This document shows positions 23,552 to 33,247 of a stretch of 64,000 nt of DNA, one piece after another. The stretch is from Acidobacteriota bacterium (lineage in GTDB: Bacteria > Acidobacteriota > Blastocatellia > Pyrinomonadales > Pyrinomonadaceae), in contig CP065000.1 in NCBI GenBank assembly GCA_016700075.1, positions 3,100,001 through 3,164,000 on the forward strand, read 5' to 3'. The notes under the pieces are model-generated. The model did not search any database. It was not told the origin of the DNA and saw only the letters and a list, made by a program, of their open reading frames with translations. Positions within the stretch are counted from its first letter, which is position 1; every line of letters begins with the position of its first letter. The position numbers and the translations under genes were made by a program.

Positions 23552-24226
23552 TCACCTCAAAAGCCTCTCGGCCTGTTTTATTATCTCGCTTAGATTACCA
23601 ATTCCCAGACGCTCTGCGGCGGCCTCTCCGCCTTTGGTCGCGACGGCGATTATCTCCTGCCCGATCGCCGCAGCGATGTCCTGTGCAAGGCGTTCGTCGC
23701 GTATGCCGGTGATCTTCCAACGATCGCCAACCCGACGCATCCTGACCTCAAGCGGGCGGTCGTCCAATATACTCCTCACGACGGCGTTGTTGCCGGTGTT
23801 GACGGTTTCGAGATATCTATCCGCTCCGAAAACCAAACCAAAGAACGGTACATGCCCGAACTGCTCGGTTCTCTCCCGGATCACCCGAGGCACCTCAGAC
23901 CTTGCTCTATCTTTTACAGCCGGAATCAATGGCCGCGAGAGAGCGGCGGCCTTACGCAATGTGTCCTGCGGCAGGCCTCTACCGTAAAGCTCGATCGCCT
24001 TGTCGATCACCTGAACCGTAAAATCATCTACGACCGCGTCGTAATCAACCAGTTCCTCGATCGCTGCACGGTCGTCGCGTTTTGCAGCGTCAACAAGAAG
24101 AGCAAGCGAATAAACGGGCTGTTGTTTCAGCCGCTGATAATACAACAAAGTGCCAACGCCAATGACCAACAGTACTGCCGCCAGAACGGTGCTTGTGATC
24201 AGCGCAAGACGCCGCGACCGTGTCAT
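23552..24226 (-). CDS. membrane-anchored DUF2939-like protein
   Basis: A 224-aa protein with one N-terminal membrane helix (LITSTVLAAVLLVIGVGTLL, ~8-29) and a soluble remainder that starts YYQRLKQQPVYSLALLVDAAKRDDR, a layout like DUF2939 proteins. The middle (VGDRWKITGIRDERLAQDI) resembles DUF2939-type beta strands. Its start overlaps the xseA stop by 4 bp (ATGA) and its stop abuts xseB, so it is translated with both. Function unknown; lying between the two exonuclease VII subunits is notable but may reflect only operon order. Confidence 0.65.
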   Translation of the reverse strand: MTRSRRLALITSTVLAAVLLVIGVGTLLYYQRLKQQPVYSLALLVDAAKRDDRAAIEELVDYDAVVDDFTVQVIDKAIELYGRGLPQDTLRKAAALSRPLIPAVKDRARSEVPRVIRERTEQFGHVPFFGLVFGADRYLETVNTGNNAVVRSILDDRPLEVRMRRVGDRWKITGIRDERLAQDIAAAIGQEIIAVATKGGEAAAERLGIGNLSEIIKQAERLLR

Positions 24227-25545
24227 TTGGGATCCACCTCTACAACCTCGGCTGTCAGTCGGCCATTGCCCGGCCTGACGCCGATCCTATCGCCGACGGC
24301 TACGTCCTCCGCCATTCGCAATACCCTGCCGTCCAAGGTTTGTACCAGCGAGTATCCTCGAGACAAAACTGCCAACGGAGAAAGAGAGTCGAGCTTGGCG
24401 ACCTGTAAACTAAAGGCTTCCGTACACGCCGTTTGTCTGCTTACCGCCGCCGAACCTGCTCGATTTGCCAGTAGATCGACCTGCCTGCGCATTTCAGCGG
24501 CGATGCCAACGAGCCGAGAAGGCGAGAAAGCCTGCAATAACTCATTATAGAGATTCCGCTTGGTATGGAACCGATCTGAGATCTCAGAGGTCAACCGATC
24601 ACTCAGCGAATTGAGTGCGACATCCGCAGCAAATGTTCGATTCTTGGCTATCTCGAAACAGCGGGTCTCAGTGGAAGAAAGCGTGGCAAGTATGTCTTCC
24701 TCTCGACCTGCGACGAGTTCCGCAGCAGCGGACGGCGTAGCTGCACGGAGGTCGGCGACGAGATCCGAAATGGTCCAGTCAATTTCGTGGCCGACCGCCG
24801 AAATTACCGGAATAGAACTCGCCCTGATCGCCCTCGCCAAAGCTTCGTCGTTGAATGCCCACAGGTCTTCGGCTGAGCCGCCGCCGCGGCCAACGATCAG
24901 AACGTCAAGTTTTTCCTTTGGCGGGAGCTGCCCGCTAAACAGATTCGCCGCGGTGATCGCGTTTCGAATAGAGTCGGCCGCACCTTCACCCTGCACCAAT
25001 GTAGGGAGCAGAAGGATGCTGATCGACATCGCTCTTCGCGTCAGTACACTCAAAATATCGTGAAACGCCGCTCCTGTTCGCGATGTGACGATGCCCACAC
25101 GATTCGGAAAGAACGGTATCGGACGTTTCAACTCCGGAGCAAACAAACCCTCATTGTCCAATTTGGACCTAATTTGCTCGAAAGCGGCCCGAAGAGCTCC
25201 TTCGCCTGACGGCTCGAGCGACTCGACAACCAATTGCGTCTCGCCCCGAGCAGTATAGAAGCTGACCTTGCCGCGAATTCGTACCTGAATCCCATTCTCG
25301 GGGCGAAACCGGATACGAAAGTTTGTGCCTTTCCAGCAAACGCAGCGGATCTGAGCCTTTCCGTCGTTAAGATTGAAATACCAATGTCCCGACGCCGCAG
25401 CTGTGAAATTGACTACCTCACCTTCGACCCAAACGTTCCCAAATTCATCTTCGAGAGCGGCCTTAATGCGCGAGGTAAGTTCCTCGACGCTCATCGGCAA
25501 TCGGGCATCATCAGACGTCAGCAGATCAAAGTATGATTCGGCCAT
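24223..25545 (-). CDS. xseA: exodeoxyribonuclease VII large subunit
   Basis: A 440-aa catalytic subunit of ExoVII, which degrades single-stranded DNA to oligonucleotides. The N-terminal OB fold is clear (VWVEGEVVNFTAAASGHWYFNL, about residues 39-60), followed by the catalytic domain with FFPNRVGIVTSRTGAA, VLIVGRGGGSAEDLWAFNDE and ISAVGHEIDWTISD, all family hallmarks. A coiled-coil C-terminal part precedes a final beta segment (LSRGYSLVQT). Six bases after the VWFA gene stop region and overlapping the next gene by 4 bp, so it is mid-operon. Confidence 0.95.
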   Translation of the reverse strand: MAESYFDLLTSDDARLPMSVEELTSRIKAALEDEFGNVWVEGEVVNFTAAASGHWYFNLNDGKAQIRCVCWKGTNFRIRFRPENGIQVRIRGKVSFYTARGETQLVVESLEPSGEGALRAAFEQIRSKLDNEGLFAPELKRPIPFFPNRVGIVTSRTGAAFHDILSVLTRRAMSISILLLPTLVQGEGAADSIRNAITAANLFSGQLPPKEKLDVLIVGRGGGSAEDLWAFNDEALARAIRASSIPVISAVGHEIDWTISDLVADLRAATPSAAAELVAGREEDILATLSSTETRCFEIAKNRTFAADVALNSLSDRLTSEISDRFHTKRNLYNELLQAFSPSRLVGIAAEMRRQVDLLANRAGSAAVSRQTACTEAFSLQVAKLDSLSPLAVLSRGYSLVQTLDGRVLRMAEDVAVGDRIGVRPGNGRLTAEVVEVDPK

Positions 25546-25550
25546 TAGAT

Positions 25551-27239
25551 CTATCTCACAGACTCAACATTCAATACTTGCACAAATGTATTCGGCCTGA
25601 GCGAACGAATGCGAATACGGTTCAAAGGAGTTTCGACGGTTGAGGAGCTTCGGTATGTTATTTCATAGGAGCCGCGCAACTGTTTTACAATGTCGTCATA
25701 CGCCGTCTGAATTTCAGATAGCTGCGTGATGTTATAAAACACTCCGCCGGATACCGATGCGAGCCTGGGACCTTCGTCCTTGGCTTTATCGGTTAATATC
25801 GAGTTCAGATATCGTTCACGAAGCGGGTCCAACCCGCTTTCCGTGAGATCGGCAGAAGCCATCACACCCGAAGGTACGTAAAGCGGATACACGACCGCAC
25901 CGCTCTCTTCTATAGGGCCCAAAAGCGTATCGAACGCCAAGAATGACCTGTTATCATCGCCGTCTGTAAGAACGACGATAGCGGTCCTTTCACCCTTAAT
26001 TGCTCTCAGTGTTTCAGCCAATGTGTAGGCAAGAGCATCGTAGAATGCGGTTCCGCCGCCGGCATCGAATGAATCCAAAGACGAAGAGAGTTTAGTTCGG
26101 TCGGTTGTGAAACCGGATAAGACCTTTACATCCTCGGCAAAAGTAACGATCGAGACCCTATCCATTACTGATACGGTATCCAAAAACGACCGCGCTGCTT
26201 TTCTGATAAAGGTCATATACCGGTCGACGCTGCCTGATACGTCCAAAAGGAGAATCAAATTAAAAGGAGCCTCGGACCTCTGTACGGATACGATGTCGCG
26301 GCGTTCCCCGTTTTCAATGATCTCGATCCCTGAGGTTGTCATGCCTTCGACGGATCTGTTGTTCATATCTAAGAACCGTATCGAAGCTTTTCGAAGATCG
26401 GACGGTTGTAAGGCTACTGTCTCCTTACGTCTGGAAATGCGAGGCTCAGTAACAACCGGAGGAAGGCTTCGGGCGTATTCGCCGTAGTAGCGGGGGGCAG
26501 ATCGGCGAATAGCCTCCATCAAAAGACTGTCGCCGCTGCGAACGATCGCTTTTGCAGCATTTGTCAACGGCCTGTCACGCAGATCGTTAGCGACCTCATT
26601 TGGCGGGACGTTAAGGAGAATGATCCCGCGTGCCGTTGAGAATTTAATGTCTGTCCTTTTATCTTTTTCGCCCTTTTTGAGTGATCTGCCAAAAGTATTA
26701 CCGCTGATCTCGAATCTTCCTCCGGCCCGTTCACGGATACTGGGCAATTCGATGTCCGCCGAATATCGAGGTCTCGATCCGGTCCACTCAAATGAATATG
26801 AGAGCTTTTCGGTCCCGACGTTCGCCGCGATCGTGCCGGTCAATGTACGTATCTCGATCGATCTAAACTCGCCCTCGGCAGTTACTGCACCTTCAGTTGT
26901 TTCGATCTTTATACGCGATCCGGATGGGACAGTGATCTCAAGGTCTATTCTCTGATCCACTCGGACAGGAGCAACTCGGATCTCCGCGTTCTTTCCGGAA
27001 CCGGATACCCGTAAATCTCTTTCGTCTAAAGAGGCACTTGAAAATGCCTTTAATTTGAATTGACGTGAGGCCTCTTCTTCGGAGACCGTGCGAACAGCGA
27101 CCTTACCGCTCCTGTTAATTACGGATAATAGCTCAGGCGCACCAATAGAAATTTCTACTCGGGTGGTCTGCCCAACCAGCGGCAGAGATAGGAGGGCGAT
27201 GGTAAAGAACGCCAGAATATGTCTGTGAGAAAAAGCCAT
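25551..27239 (-). CDS. exported VWFA-domain protein, acidobacterial type
   Basis: A 562-aa protein with a signal peptide (ILAFFTIALLSLPLVGQ). Residues ~30-290 are beta-rich and resemble an adhesin-like DUF4097-type region; the C-terminal ~280 aa form a von Willebrand A domain with the complete MIDAS start DVSGS (Asp333) and later TDGDD. The preceding LRKASIRFLDMNNRSVEGMT and the layout fit TIGR03436, a VWFA subtype found mostly in Acidobacteria. It starts 3 bp after the kinase stop, so the two are coupled. Likely periplasmic or surface protein-protein interaction; partner unknown. Confidence 0.82.
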   Translation of the reverse strand: MAFSHRHILAFFTIALLSLPLVGQTTRVEISIGAPELLSVINRSGKVAVRTVSEEEASRQFKLKAFSSASLDERDLRVSGSGKNAEIRVAPVRVDQRIDLEITVPSGSRIKIETTEGAVTAEGEFRSIEIRTLTGTIAANVGTEKLSYSFEWTGSRPRYSADIELPSIRERAGGRFEISGNTFGRSLKKGEKDKRTDIKFSTARGIILLNVPPNEVANDLRDRPLTNAAKAIVRSGDSLLMEAIRRSAPRYYGEYARSLPPVVTEPRISRRKETVALQPSDLRKASIRFLDMNNRSVEGMTTSGIEIIENGERRDIVSVQRSEAPFNLILLLDVSGSVDRYMTFIRKAARSFLDTVSVMDRVSIVTFAEDVKVLSGFTTDRTKLSSSLDSFDAGGGTAFYDALAYTLAETLRAIKGERTAIVVLTDGDDNRSFLAFDTLLGPIEESGAVVYPLYVPSGVMASADLTESGLDPLRERYLNSILTDKAKDEGPRLASVSGGVFYNITQLSEIQTAYDDIVKQLRGSYEITYRSSSTVETPLNRIRIRSLRPNTFVQVLNVESVR

Positions 27240-27242
27240 TAT

Positions 27243-29435
27243 TCAGTCGGAGGTGGACGATCTCCCGGAAACTCTGCCAGACTGGATGAGGCGTTGCCGC
27301 ACCCTTTCCTGCCAACGCTTTCTTGGACGCCCATCGTCCTCAAAACGTTCGATTAGATCGTTCATCGACTCGCCTCCGGCCAACCTTGTCTTGACGTATA
27401 GCAAAGCCACAATGATCGCAGAAAACGAAAGAACTAGTATTTGAACTGGCATCCACAAGATCTGGATCAGCGATTCCAGCAGCGTTGTTTTTAACTGGTC
27501 ACGCATATCCGCACCACCGTTCACCTTGATAGTCCGCTGAGGACCGATGTTGATGTTGAAACTACCCTCATTTTTCTCATCCTTAGTGCTTTTTGCCGAC
27601 GAGGGGCTATTTTCTCCTTCACTCACGCTTATAGCCGGCGGGGTTGACTTTGGATCGAACGCACGGGCGGAAATATTAACTACCGCGGAAATGGTTCCGG
27701 CAACTATTGCAGGAATCAAAAAGAGCATCAAGACTACACCGGACGCGGTCATCATAGAGCGGCGTACCAGCGTCTGGGACCTTTTCAGGGCTGCCCAGCC
27801 TTTGAGGCGTTCCATCATCACAACCGGGCCGACAAGTGTCCAAGCCACACTTAGTACCAGAAACCCAATTCCACAAGTCAGAGCACCGATCACGATCGTG
27901 CCTAGAGTACTTAGCAGCCCTGTCCCGAATAGAGCTTTCCAGCGAAGTCGCGTTTCGCGGAGTGCGGGCCGCAGCCTGACAGGCCGCAACGGGATCGAAA
28001 GGTACTGGGTCACGATCCACGTAATGGTTCCCAAGTTCAAATAGGTGCAGAGCATGCTAAGGACAGTCAGCGCAAAACCCGCAATTCCGAGTGCAACGTT
28101 AGATGAGGTCTCGCTGATCGTCTCGCTGATCTTCAAGAACGAGAGCGTTAACATCAACACAGTAAGAATGATCGAAGGCAGTTGAAAAAAGGAGGTTAGG
28201 AGCAAAAACTTCGGCAGATGCTCGCTGTAGATAACCAGTGCCCTGCGAAGCAGTCCGAAAAGGCCTTCTGAGCGCGACCGCAGCTCACTTGCAAAAGCTT
28301 CCGCACTTTCAGGTCGCAGTTCTAGATCTTTTTCCAGTGCGTTGTGGATGACCTGCCGCATTTTTCGACGGACCTTTTTAGATGTGAGCGGCTTGGGCTG
28401 TTCAAATTGGTGAGCATGCATCACCGCTTTGTAATCACCCTCGAACGGTGTTGATCCCGACAGCATTTGGTATGCGATCACGCCCAGGCTGTAAATATCG
28501 GATCTCGCATCGAGTCTGTCCCCCCGACACTGCTCCGGTGACATGTAAAGCGGGGTTCCAAGCACGGCACCGGCTCTGGTAAGTTCTGCAGAACCCTTTC
28601 CTTCCAATAACGAATGGCCGTCAGGCGAACCTGAAACAACTTGCGGGTGCCCGGAGGAAGCCTCATCTACTACATTTGGGCCCAGCTTTTCCTTGTTATC
28701 GGATGTCTTAGAAAAGATCGCGGTCTCACCCTCTGAATTTTCGGCGGGCCTGGTTTCACCGAGCGGCATAGCCTTAGGAAAGGCAGTAACGTCTGTTCCC
28801 AACGCCACCGTATCGTTCAACTCACTGTCGTCAAAGGTGATATTCGGCCCCTCGAAAACCGTATGTGTTGAACGGCGATAGATCTGCGGCGTTTCTCCGT
28901 TCGGCTCCAGATCTGACTGCTCTTCGAGTTTTGCGATACCGAAATCAAGTACTTTGACCGTATATCCGCCACGCTGATTGGGCTCGAGCCAAATGTTATC
29001 GGGCTTTAGATCTCTATGGATAATTCCTTGCTGATGAGCCTCGTGAACCGCTGAACAAACCTGCTCAATGATGTCCAACGTCCATCCTACCGGCAGGTTT
29101 TTTTCCTCGTCGAGTATTTCGCCCAGTGTGCAGCCATCCAAGTATTCCATGACGAGGTATGCGACCTCGCCGTCATTACTGTTGGCGAATCCAAAATCCG
29201 TCACGTCTACCACGTTCGGGTGTCTTAGACGCCCGGCGGCTCTTGCCTCGCGTCGAAACCGCTCTACGAATTCCGGCCGACGCATATACTCACGCGAGAT
29301 GATCTTAACGGCGACAGGGCGCTCAGTGCCAAGATGTGTTGCAAGATAGACCGTTCCCATGCCGCCGCGTCCGAGTTCGCGGTCGATCTGGTATTTAGAG
29401 TCAAGCGTCTGGCCTGTGTAAGACGTATCTTTCAT
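27243..29435 (-). CDS. transmembrane Ser/Thr protein kinase
   Basis: A 730-aa Hanks-type kinase. Catalytic elements: glycine loop GRGGMGTVY (22-30), Lys44 in VAVK, HRDLKPDN (140-147), DFG (164-166), GTPLYMSPEQ (293-302) and SDIYSLGVIAYQMLSG. Between DFG and GTP are 126 residues rich in Ser/Thr/Glu, about 100 more than usual, so the activation loop carries a large insert. After the kinase domain come several membrane helices (about 410-590) and a last one near 665, then a basic C-terminus. It heads the operon with the VWFA protein and exonuclease VII genes. Confidence 0.9.
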   Translation of the reverse strand: MKDTSYTGQTLDSKYQIDRELGRGGMGTVYLATHLGTERPVAVKIISREYMRRPEFVERFRREARAAGRLRHPNVVDVTDFGFANSNDGEVAYLVMEYLDGCTLGEILDEEKNLPVGWTLDIIEQVCSAVHEAHQQGIIHRDLKPDNIWLEPNQRGGYTVKVLDFGIAKLEEQSDLEPNGETPQIYRRSTHTVFEGPNITFDDSELNDTVALGTDVTAFPKAMPLGETRPAENSEGETAIFSKTSDNKEKLGPNVVDEASSGHPQVVSGSPDGHSLLEGKGSAELTRAGAVLGTPLYMSPEQCRGDRLDARSDIYSLGVIAYQMLSGSTPFEGDYKAVMHAHQFEQPKPLTSKKVRRKMRQVIHNALEKDLELRPESAEAFASELRSRSEGLFGLLRRALVIYSEHLPKFLLLTSFFQLPSIILTVLMLTLSFLKISETISETSSNVALGIAGFALTVLSMLCTYLNLGTITWIVTQYLSIPLRPVRLRPALRETRLRWKALFGTGLLSTLGTIVIGALTCGIGFLVLSVAWTLVGPVVMMERLKGWAALKRSQTLVRRSMMTASGVVLMLFLIPAIVAGTISAVVNISARAFDPKSTPPAISVSEGENSPSSAKSTKDEKNEGSFNINIGPQRTIKVNGGADMRDQLKTTLLESLIQILWMPVQILVLSFSAIIVALLYVKTRLAGGESMNDLIERFEDDGRPRKRWQERVRQRLIQSGRVSGRSSTSD

Positions 29436-29678
29436 TTGCCGGTAACTGCAAATCTATCCTGTATGTTGCTGCCAGCGCAAGTAATTACGCCCAACGAGGG
29501 ACCATTGTTTTGTGAAAGCATAGATATGTAATAAACTTCTACCGATCAAACGCGAAAAATGCAGTGTTCTACGCTATCGTATGCCTTGGGGTTGTATTAT
29601 ACATGAAACACTGTGCTATACTTCCGTAGGTCGAAATGACATTCTGTTAGAGCGTTGGGTCGGGAGGATCCCTTGATT
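29436..29678. promoter_or_regulatory. divergent kinase/recA promoter region
   Basis: The gap between the minus-strand kinase and plus-strand recA must hold both promoters. On the plus strand TATACT (29617-29622) is a good -10, with TTGTAT (29592-29597) as a loose -35 at 19-bp spacing. No LexA-type box that I can name with confidence is present. SD GGGAGGA at 29662-29668 serves recA. Confidence 0.5.
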
Positions 29679-30686
29679 ATGGACAAGAGCAAAGCAATAG
29701 AATCGGCATTACAACAGATCGAAAAGAAATTTGGCAAAGGCTCGATAATGAGACTTGGTGAAAGGCCGCACGAAGACATCGGAGCGATCTCAACAAATTG
29801 CCTCAGCTTGGACGCAGCTATCGGGGTTGGCGGATTTCCTAGGGGCAGAATAGTCGAGGTGTATGGCCCGGAAAGTTCCGGAAAAACCACGCTCGCTCTG
29901 CAAGTGGTAGCTTCTGCACAGAAAACAGGCGGTGTCTGTGCTTATATCGACGCTGAGCACGCTATGGATCCTGAGTATGCACAAAAGCTCGGGGTCAATA
30001 TCGATGATATGTTGATCTCGCAGCCGGATTCGGGTGAACAAGCTTTGGAGATCGCCGAGACGTTGGTGCGGTCCAACAGTGTTGATGTTATCGTCATCGA
30101 TTCAGTTGCGGCCCTAGTTCCGCGGGCCGAACTCGACGGCGAAATGGGCGACAGTTTGCCCGGCCTTCAGGCGCGGCTAATGTCGCAAGCTTTGAGAAAG
30201 ATCACCGCGATAGTGTCAAATTCTCGGACATGTTTCGTCTTCATCAACCAACTTCGCGAGAAGATCGGCGTCTTCTTTGGGTCCCCGGAAACGACAACGG
30301 GCGGCAAAGCATTGAAGTTTTATGCAAGCGTTCGACTGGATATTCGCCGGATCGGCGCGATCAAGGACGGAGATAAGGTAGTGGGCAACAGAACACGCGT
30401 AAAAGTTGTCAAGAATAAATGCGCTCCGCCCTTTCGTGAAGCTGAATTCGACATTATGTACGGTGAAGGTATCTCTAGAGAGGGCGATCTTCTCGATCTT
30501 GCAGTTGCCAACAATATCGTAGAAAAGTCGGGGGCATGGTTCTCATATGCGGGCGAACGGCTGGGCCAAGGCCGTGACAACGTAAAGAATCTGCTCAAAG
30601 AAAGGCCCGAGCTTCTGGAACGCATCGAAAGTGATGTGAAGGTTCGATTAGGATTTGTAAAGGCCGACGCCGCAGTTTCGGGCTAG
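29679..30686 (+). CDS. recA: recombinase RecA
   Basis: A 335-aa RecA. The start is taken at ATG 29679 (MDKSKAIES), 10 nt after GGGAGGA; a TTG six bases earlier is possible. Motifs: EKKFGKGSIMRLG, Walker A GPESSGKTT, the IDAEHAMD stretch, Walker B VIVIDSVAALVPRAELDGE, and loop-2 region FINQLREKIGVFFGSPETTT, followed by GGKALKFYASVRLDIRR. It forms filaments on single-stranded DNA for strand exchange and SOS induction. The C-terminus is short and weakly acidic. Transcribed divergently from the kinase operon. Confidence 0.98.
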   Translation: MDKSKAIESALQQIEKKFGKGSIMRLGERPHEDIGAISTNCLSLDAAIGVGGFPRGRIVEVYGPESSGKTTLALQVVASAQKTGGVCAYIDAEHAMDPEYAQKLGVNIDDMLISQPDSGEQALEIAETLVRSNSVDVIVIDSVAALVPRAELDGEMGDSLPGLQARLMSQALRKITAIVSNSRTCFVFINQLREKIGVFFGSPETTTGGKALKFYASVRLDIRRIGAIKDGDKVVGNRTRVKVVKNKCAPPFREAEFDIMYGEGISREGDLLDLAVANNIVEKSGAWFSYAGERLGQGRDNVKNLLKERPELLERIESDVKVRLGFVKADAAVSG

Positions 30687-30724
30687 TCGGCCTAATACGG
30701 CCATCAAAAGCTTCGTGTTGATCC

Positions 30725-31084
30725 TCACTGCTTAACTACATTCGAGTTTGAGGCAGTGTCCGAGAGCATTTTCTTCACGGTCTTCTCGTCGGGGATGCCC
30801 GGTGTCGGCTTAGAACCCGGCTTAAATGGCTTTTTCAGTTCCTCAGGGCCCGGGATCCCGGGTGTGGATTTTTCGTTCGGCTGTCCTTTCTCCATTGTAA
30901 CTACCTGGGGCGGCTGAACCTCTTGGATCTCGATAAGCTCCGGTGTCATTCCGGGAGGCAGCACTCCGACATTCGAATTTCCCGCAGCATTTCCTGCCGG
31001 GGAATTTAAGTTCTTCGCAGGATCCGTTCCACTACAGGCAATTGTCAGGAGCACGGATACGGTCATTATAATGATCTTGGTCAT
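30725..31084 (-). CDS. small lipoprotein, Pro/Asn-rich
   Basis: About 119 aa from MTKIIIMTVS. The first 17 residues form a lipoprotein signal ending in the lipobox LTIAC, with Cys17 followed by Ser-Gly, so it should be lipid-anchored in the envelope. The rest is low complexity, with PAGNAAGNSNVG and two near copies of the block KSTPGIPGPEELKKPFKPG/KPTPGIPDEKTVKKM. No SD is evident and the start could be 36 bp upstream. No family recognised. It is convergent with recA. Confidence 0.6.
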   Translation of the reverse strand: MTKIIIMTVSVLLTIACSGTDPAKNLNSPAGNAAGNSNVGVLPPGMTPELIEIQEVQPPQVVTMEKGQPNEKSTPGIPGPEELKKPFKPGSKPTPGIPDEKTVKKMLSDTASNSNVVKQ

Positions 31085-31202
31085 GACTATAATTTTAGCA
31101 AAAATGGCATTTTGCATCACAGTAAGAGTTGTGATTTGACAAGTAAAAATCGCTTCTTTAGAGTATTAAGTTCGCGTTGGCTTGGATGTCATCGCAAATT
31201 TT

Positions 31203-31278
<76 letters not shown>

Positions 31279-31309
31279 AAATCGCAGGGCTGCCGACTAG
31301 TTCGCAGCC

Positions 31310-33247
31310 CTATTTTGTTGCCCGCAATACCTCTGCAACACTCCACGCCTGAGCAGCGCAGCCTCTTGCATCATGCGGTTTATCGCCGTCAAATATCTCA
31401 GATATCTGTCCTAACATGCTAGTGGTCAAATGCTGTTCAAAGCCCTTCCAAAACTCTTTGATCCTAAGTTCTGCGACTGCGTCCGATGAATGTGTTTTTC
31501 GATATGCATCGACAAAATGCCCGATTAGCCAGGCCCAAACCGTGCCTTGGTGATATGCCGAATCTCGTTCGAATGGTGTTCCTTTGTAAATGCCCACGTA
31601 ATTTGGATCTTTTGGTGACAGCGAACGCAGTCCACATGGCGTCAACAACTCATTCTCGACCTTATCGACGACCTTTCGGGCCTTCTCGTTATCGAGCATC
31701 GAAAACGGCAGACTGATGGCGAATATCTGATTTGGCCTGACGGCAGCATCCTTTCCGGCGCCGTTGACGACATCATAGAGGCATTCTTCGGTTGCGTTCC
31801 AAAATTGACCGTTAAAGCTCGCCTTTGCCATAGCGGCCATTTCGCAAAAGCGTGTCAGGTTCTCGGCGTCTCCAAATCTTTCCGCAAAGCCTGCCATAAT
31901 GGACAGGGCGTTGAACCATAACGCCTGTATTTCCACGGGTTTACCGATACGTGGTGTGAAGGCGAAATCGCCTGCCTTGGCGTCCATCCAAGTCAGTTGG
32001 GAATCGTTGTCGCCTGCGTAGAGCAATCCATCGGTATCAACATGAATGCCGAATCGGGTGCCTTTGATGTGCCATCGAACGATGCCCAAAAGCACCTCAT
32101 AAAGCTCGTCCTCGACGAATTTCTCATCGTTTGCGGCCTCTGCGTATGCCCGCACAGCTTCGAAGTACCACAGCGTCGCGTCGACAGTATTGTAATCGGG
32201 GGTTTCGCCTTCATCGGGGAAACGGTTAGGCAGCATTCCCTGCGAAACGTGGCGGGAATATTCGAGGAGAATTTCCTTAGCGACATCAAAACGCCGTGTA
32301 GCGAGCGTGAGTCCGGGAAGAGCGATCATCGTATCGCGGCCCCAATCAGAAAACCAATGATAGCCCGCAATTATGGAGCTTCCGCTTCCGCGTTTTACGA
32401 TGAACTGTTCCGCGGCCAATACGAGCTGAGTTGTAAACTCGTCCTTAGCTCCCGAAACCGCAACTAGGCGTGCACGGCGTTTGATCTCGGCTTTTCGGAG
32501 CTTTTCGGCATCACGAACGGGCATCTTCTCGGTTGCGGCGATCACGACCGCGGGTTTCGCAAGCGAAAAGCTCAGTTCAAACGGCTGATACAGGTTCTCG
32601 CTGTGATCAAAGCCGCGTTCCGACTCGATCGGATAGTCGAAATTTCGATACCAATGGCTTGTTACTTCGGTATTTGACGCGTTGTGGTTCAGATAAGTAG
32701 TCGGCATTTCACCCAACGATATCTCGGCGTGATCTTTGCGAATTTCAACTGCAAACTCAGCCTCCTGATGCCGCAAATAATGAAAATCGCGGAACGCGAG
32801 AAGCGGGCGTACTGAAAGTTGAATAACATCAGCTGCGGGATCACCGCGGTCAATGATCTTCCAGCTCACGACAACGGCATTCGAGCCGTGCGGCATAAAA
32901 AGCGTACGTTCGAGCCGCATGCCGCCTGCCTCAAATGTCCATATTGGAAAAGGATCAAGGCGGAACTCACGCAGAAAAACAAAGCCTTTGGGCTCGACGG
33001 CGTCGGGCCAAAGGTTGGTACTAAGATCAAACCTCTCATCGCCGATATGGAGCGTTTCTTCGAACTTAGAGAGCAGAACAACGCGGCCGACGGGCGGATC
33101 AGCCGCAGCAACAAGCAGGCCGTGATAGCGGCGGGTGTTCGCACCGCAGACGGTCGATGACGCATAACCGCCGAGTCCGTTGGTTTCTAGCCATTCTTTT
33201 TCGAGCACAGCATCGAACGAAGGGGCTTCGAATTTTAGATCGATCAC
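31310..33247 (-). CDS. amylo-alpha-1,6-glucosidase (glycogen debranching) family protein
   Basis: About 645 aa. The N-terminal GDE domain opens with EKEWLETNGLGGYASSTV and NTRRYHGLLVAA; the catalytic (alpha/alpha)6 domain contains YHWFSDWGRDTMIALPGL, MLPNRFPDEGETPDYNTVDATLWYF (acidic pair) and YHQGTVWAWLIGHFVDA. These match bacterial glycogen debranching enzymes, which remove alpha-1,6 stubs from glycogen. The frame is open to 33364, but the first 39 codons encode a Cys/Leu-rich stretch without homology; a GTG at 33247 just before the conserved region is the likelier start. The gene ends next to the tRNA-Phe gene. Confidence 0.85.
   Translation of the reverse strand: MIDLKFEAPSFDAVLEKEWLETNGLGGYASSTVCGANTRRYHGLLVAAADPPVGRVVLLSKFEETLHIGDERFDLSTNLWPDAVEPKGFVFLREFRLDPFPIWTFEAGGMRLERTLFMPHGSNAVVVSWKIIDRGDPAADVIQLSVRPLLAFRDFHYLRHQEAEFAVEIRKDHAEISLGEMPTTYLNHNASNTEVTSHWYRNFDYPIESERGFDHSENLYQPFELSFSLAKPAVVIAATEKMPVRDAEKLRKAEIKRRARLVAVSGAKDEFTTQLVLAAEQFIVKRGSGSSIIAGYHWFSDWGRDTMIALPGLTLATRRFDVAKEILLEYSRHVSQGMLPNRFPDEGETPDYNTVDATLWYFEAVRAYAEAANDEKFVEDELYEVLLGIVRWHIKGTRFGIHVDTDGLLYAGDNDSQLTWMDAKAGDFAFTPRIGKPVEIQALWFNALSIMAGFAERFGDAENLTRFCEMAAMAKASFNGQFWNATEECLYDVVNGAGKDAAVRPNQIFAISLPFSMLDNEKARKVVDKVENELLTPCGLRSLSPKDPNYVGIYKGTPFERDSAYHQGTVWAWLIGHFVDAYRKTHSSDAVAELRIKEFWKGFEQHLTTSMLGQISEIFDGDKPHDARGCAAQAWSVAEVLRATK

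Noticed and set aside
29600..29650. LexA/SOS box ahead of recA
   Set aside because: A loose A/T-rich dyad is present but does not match a box I know for this phylum.
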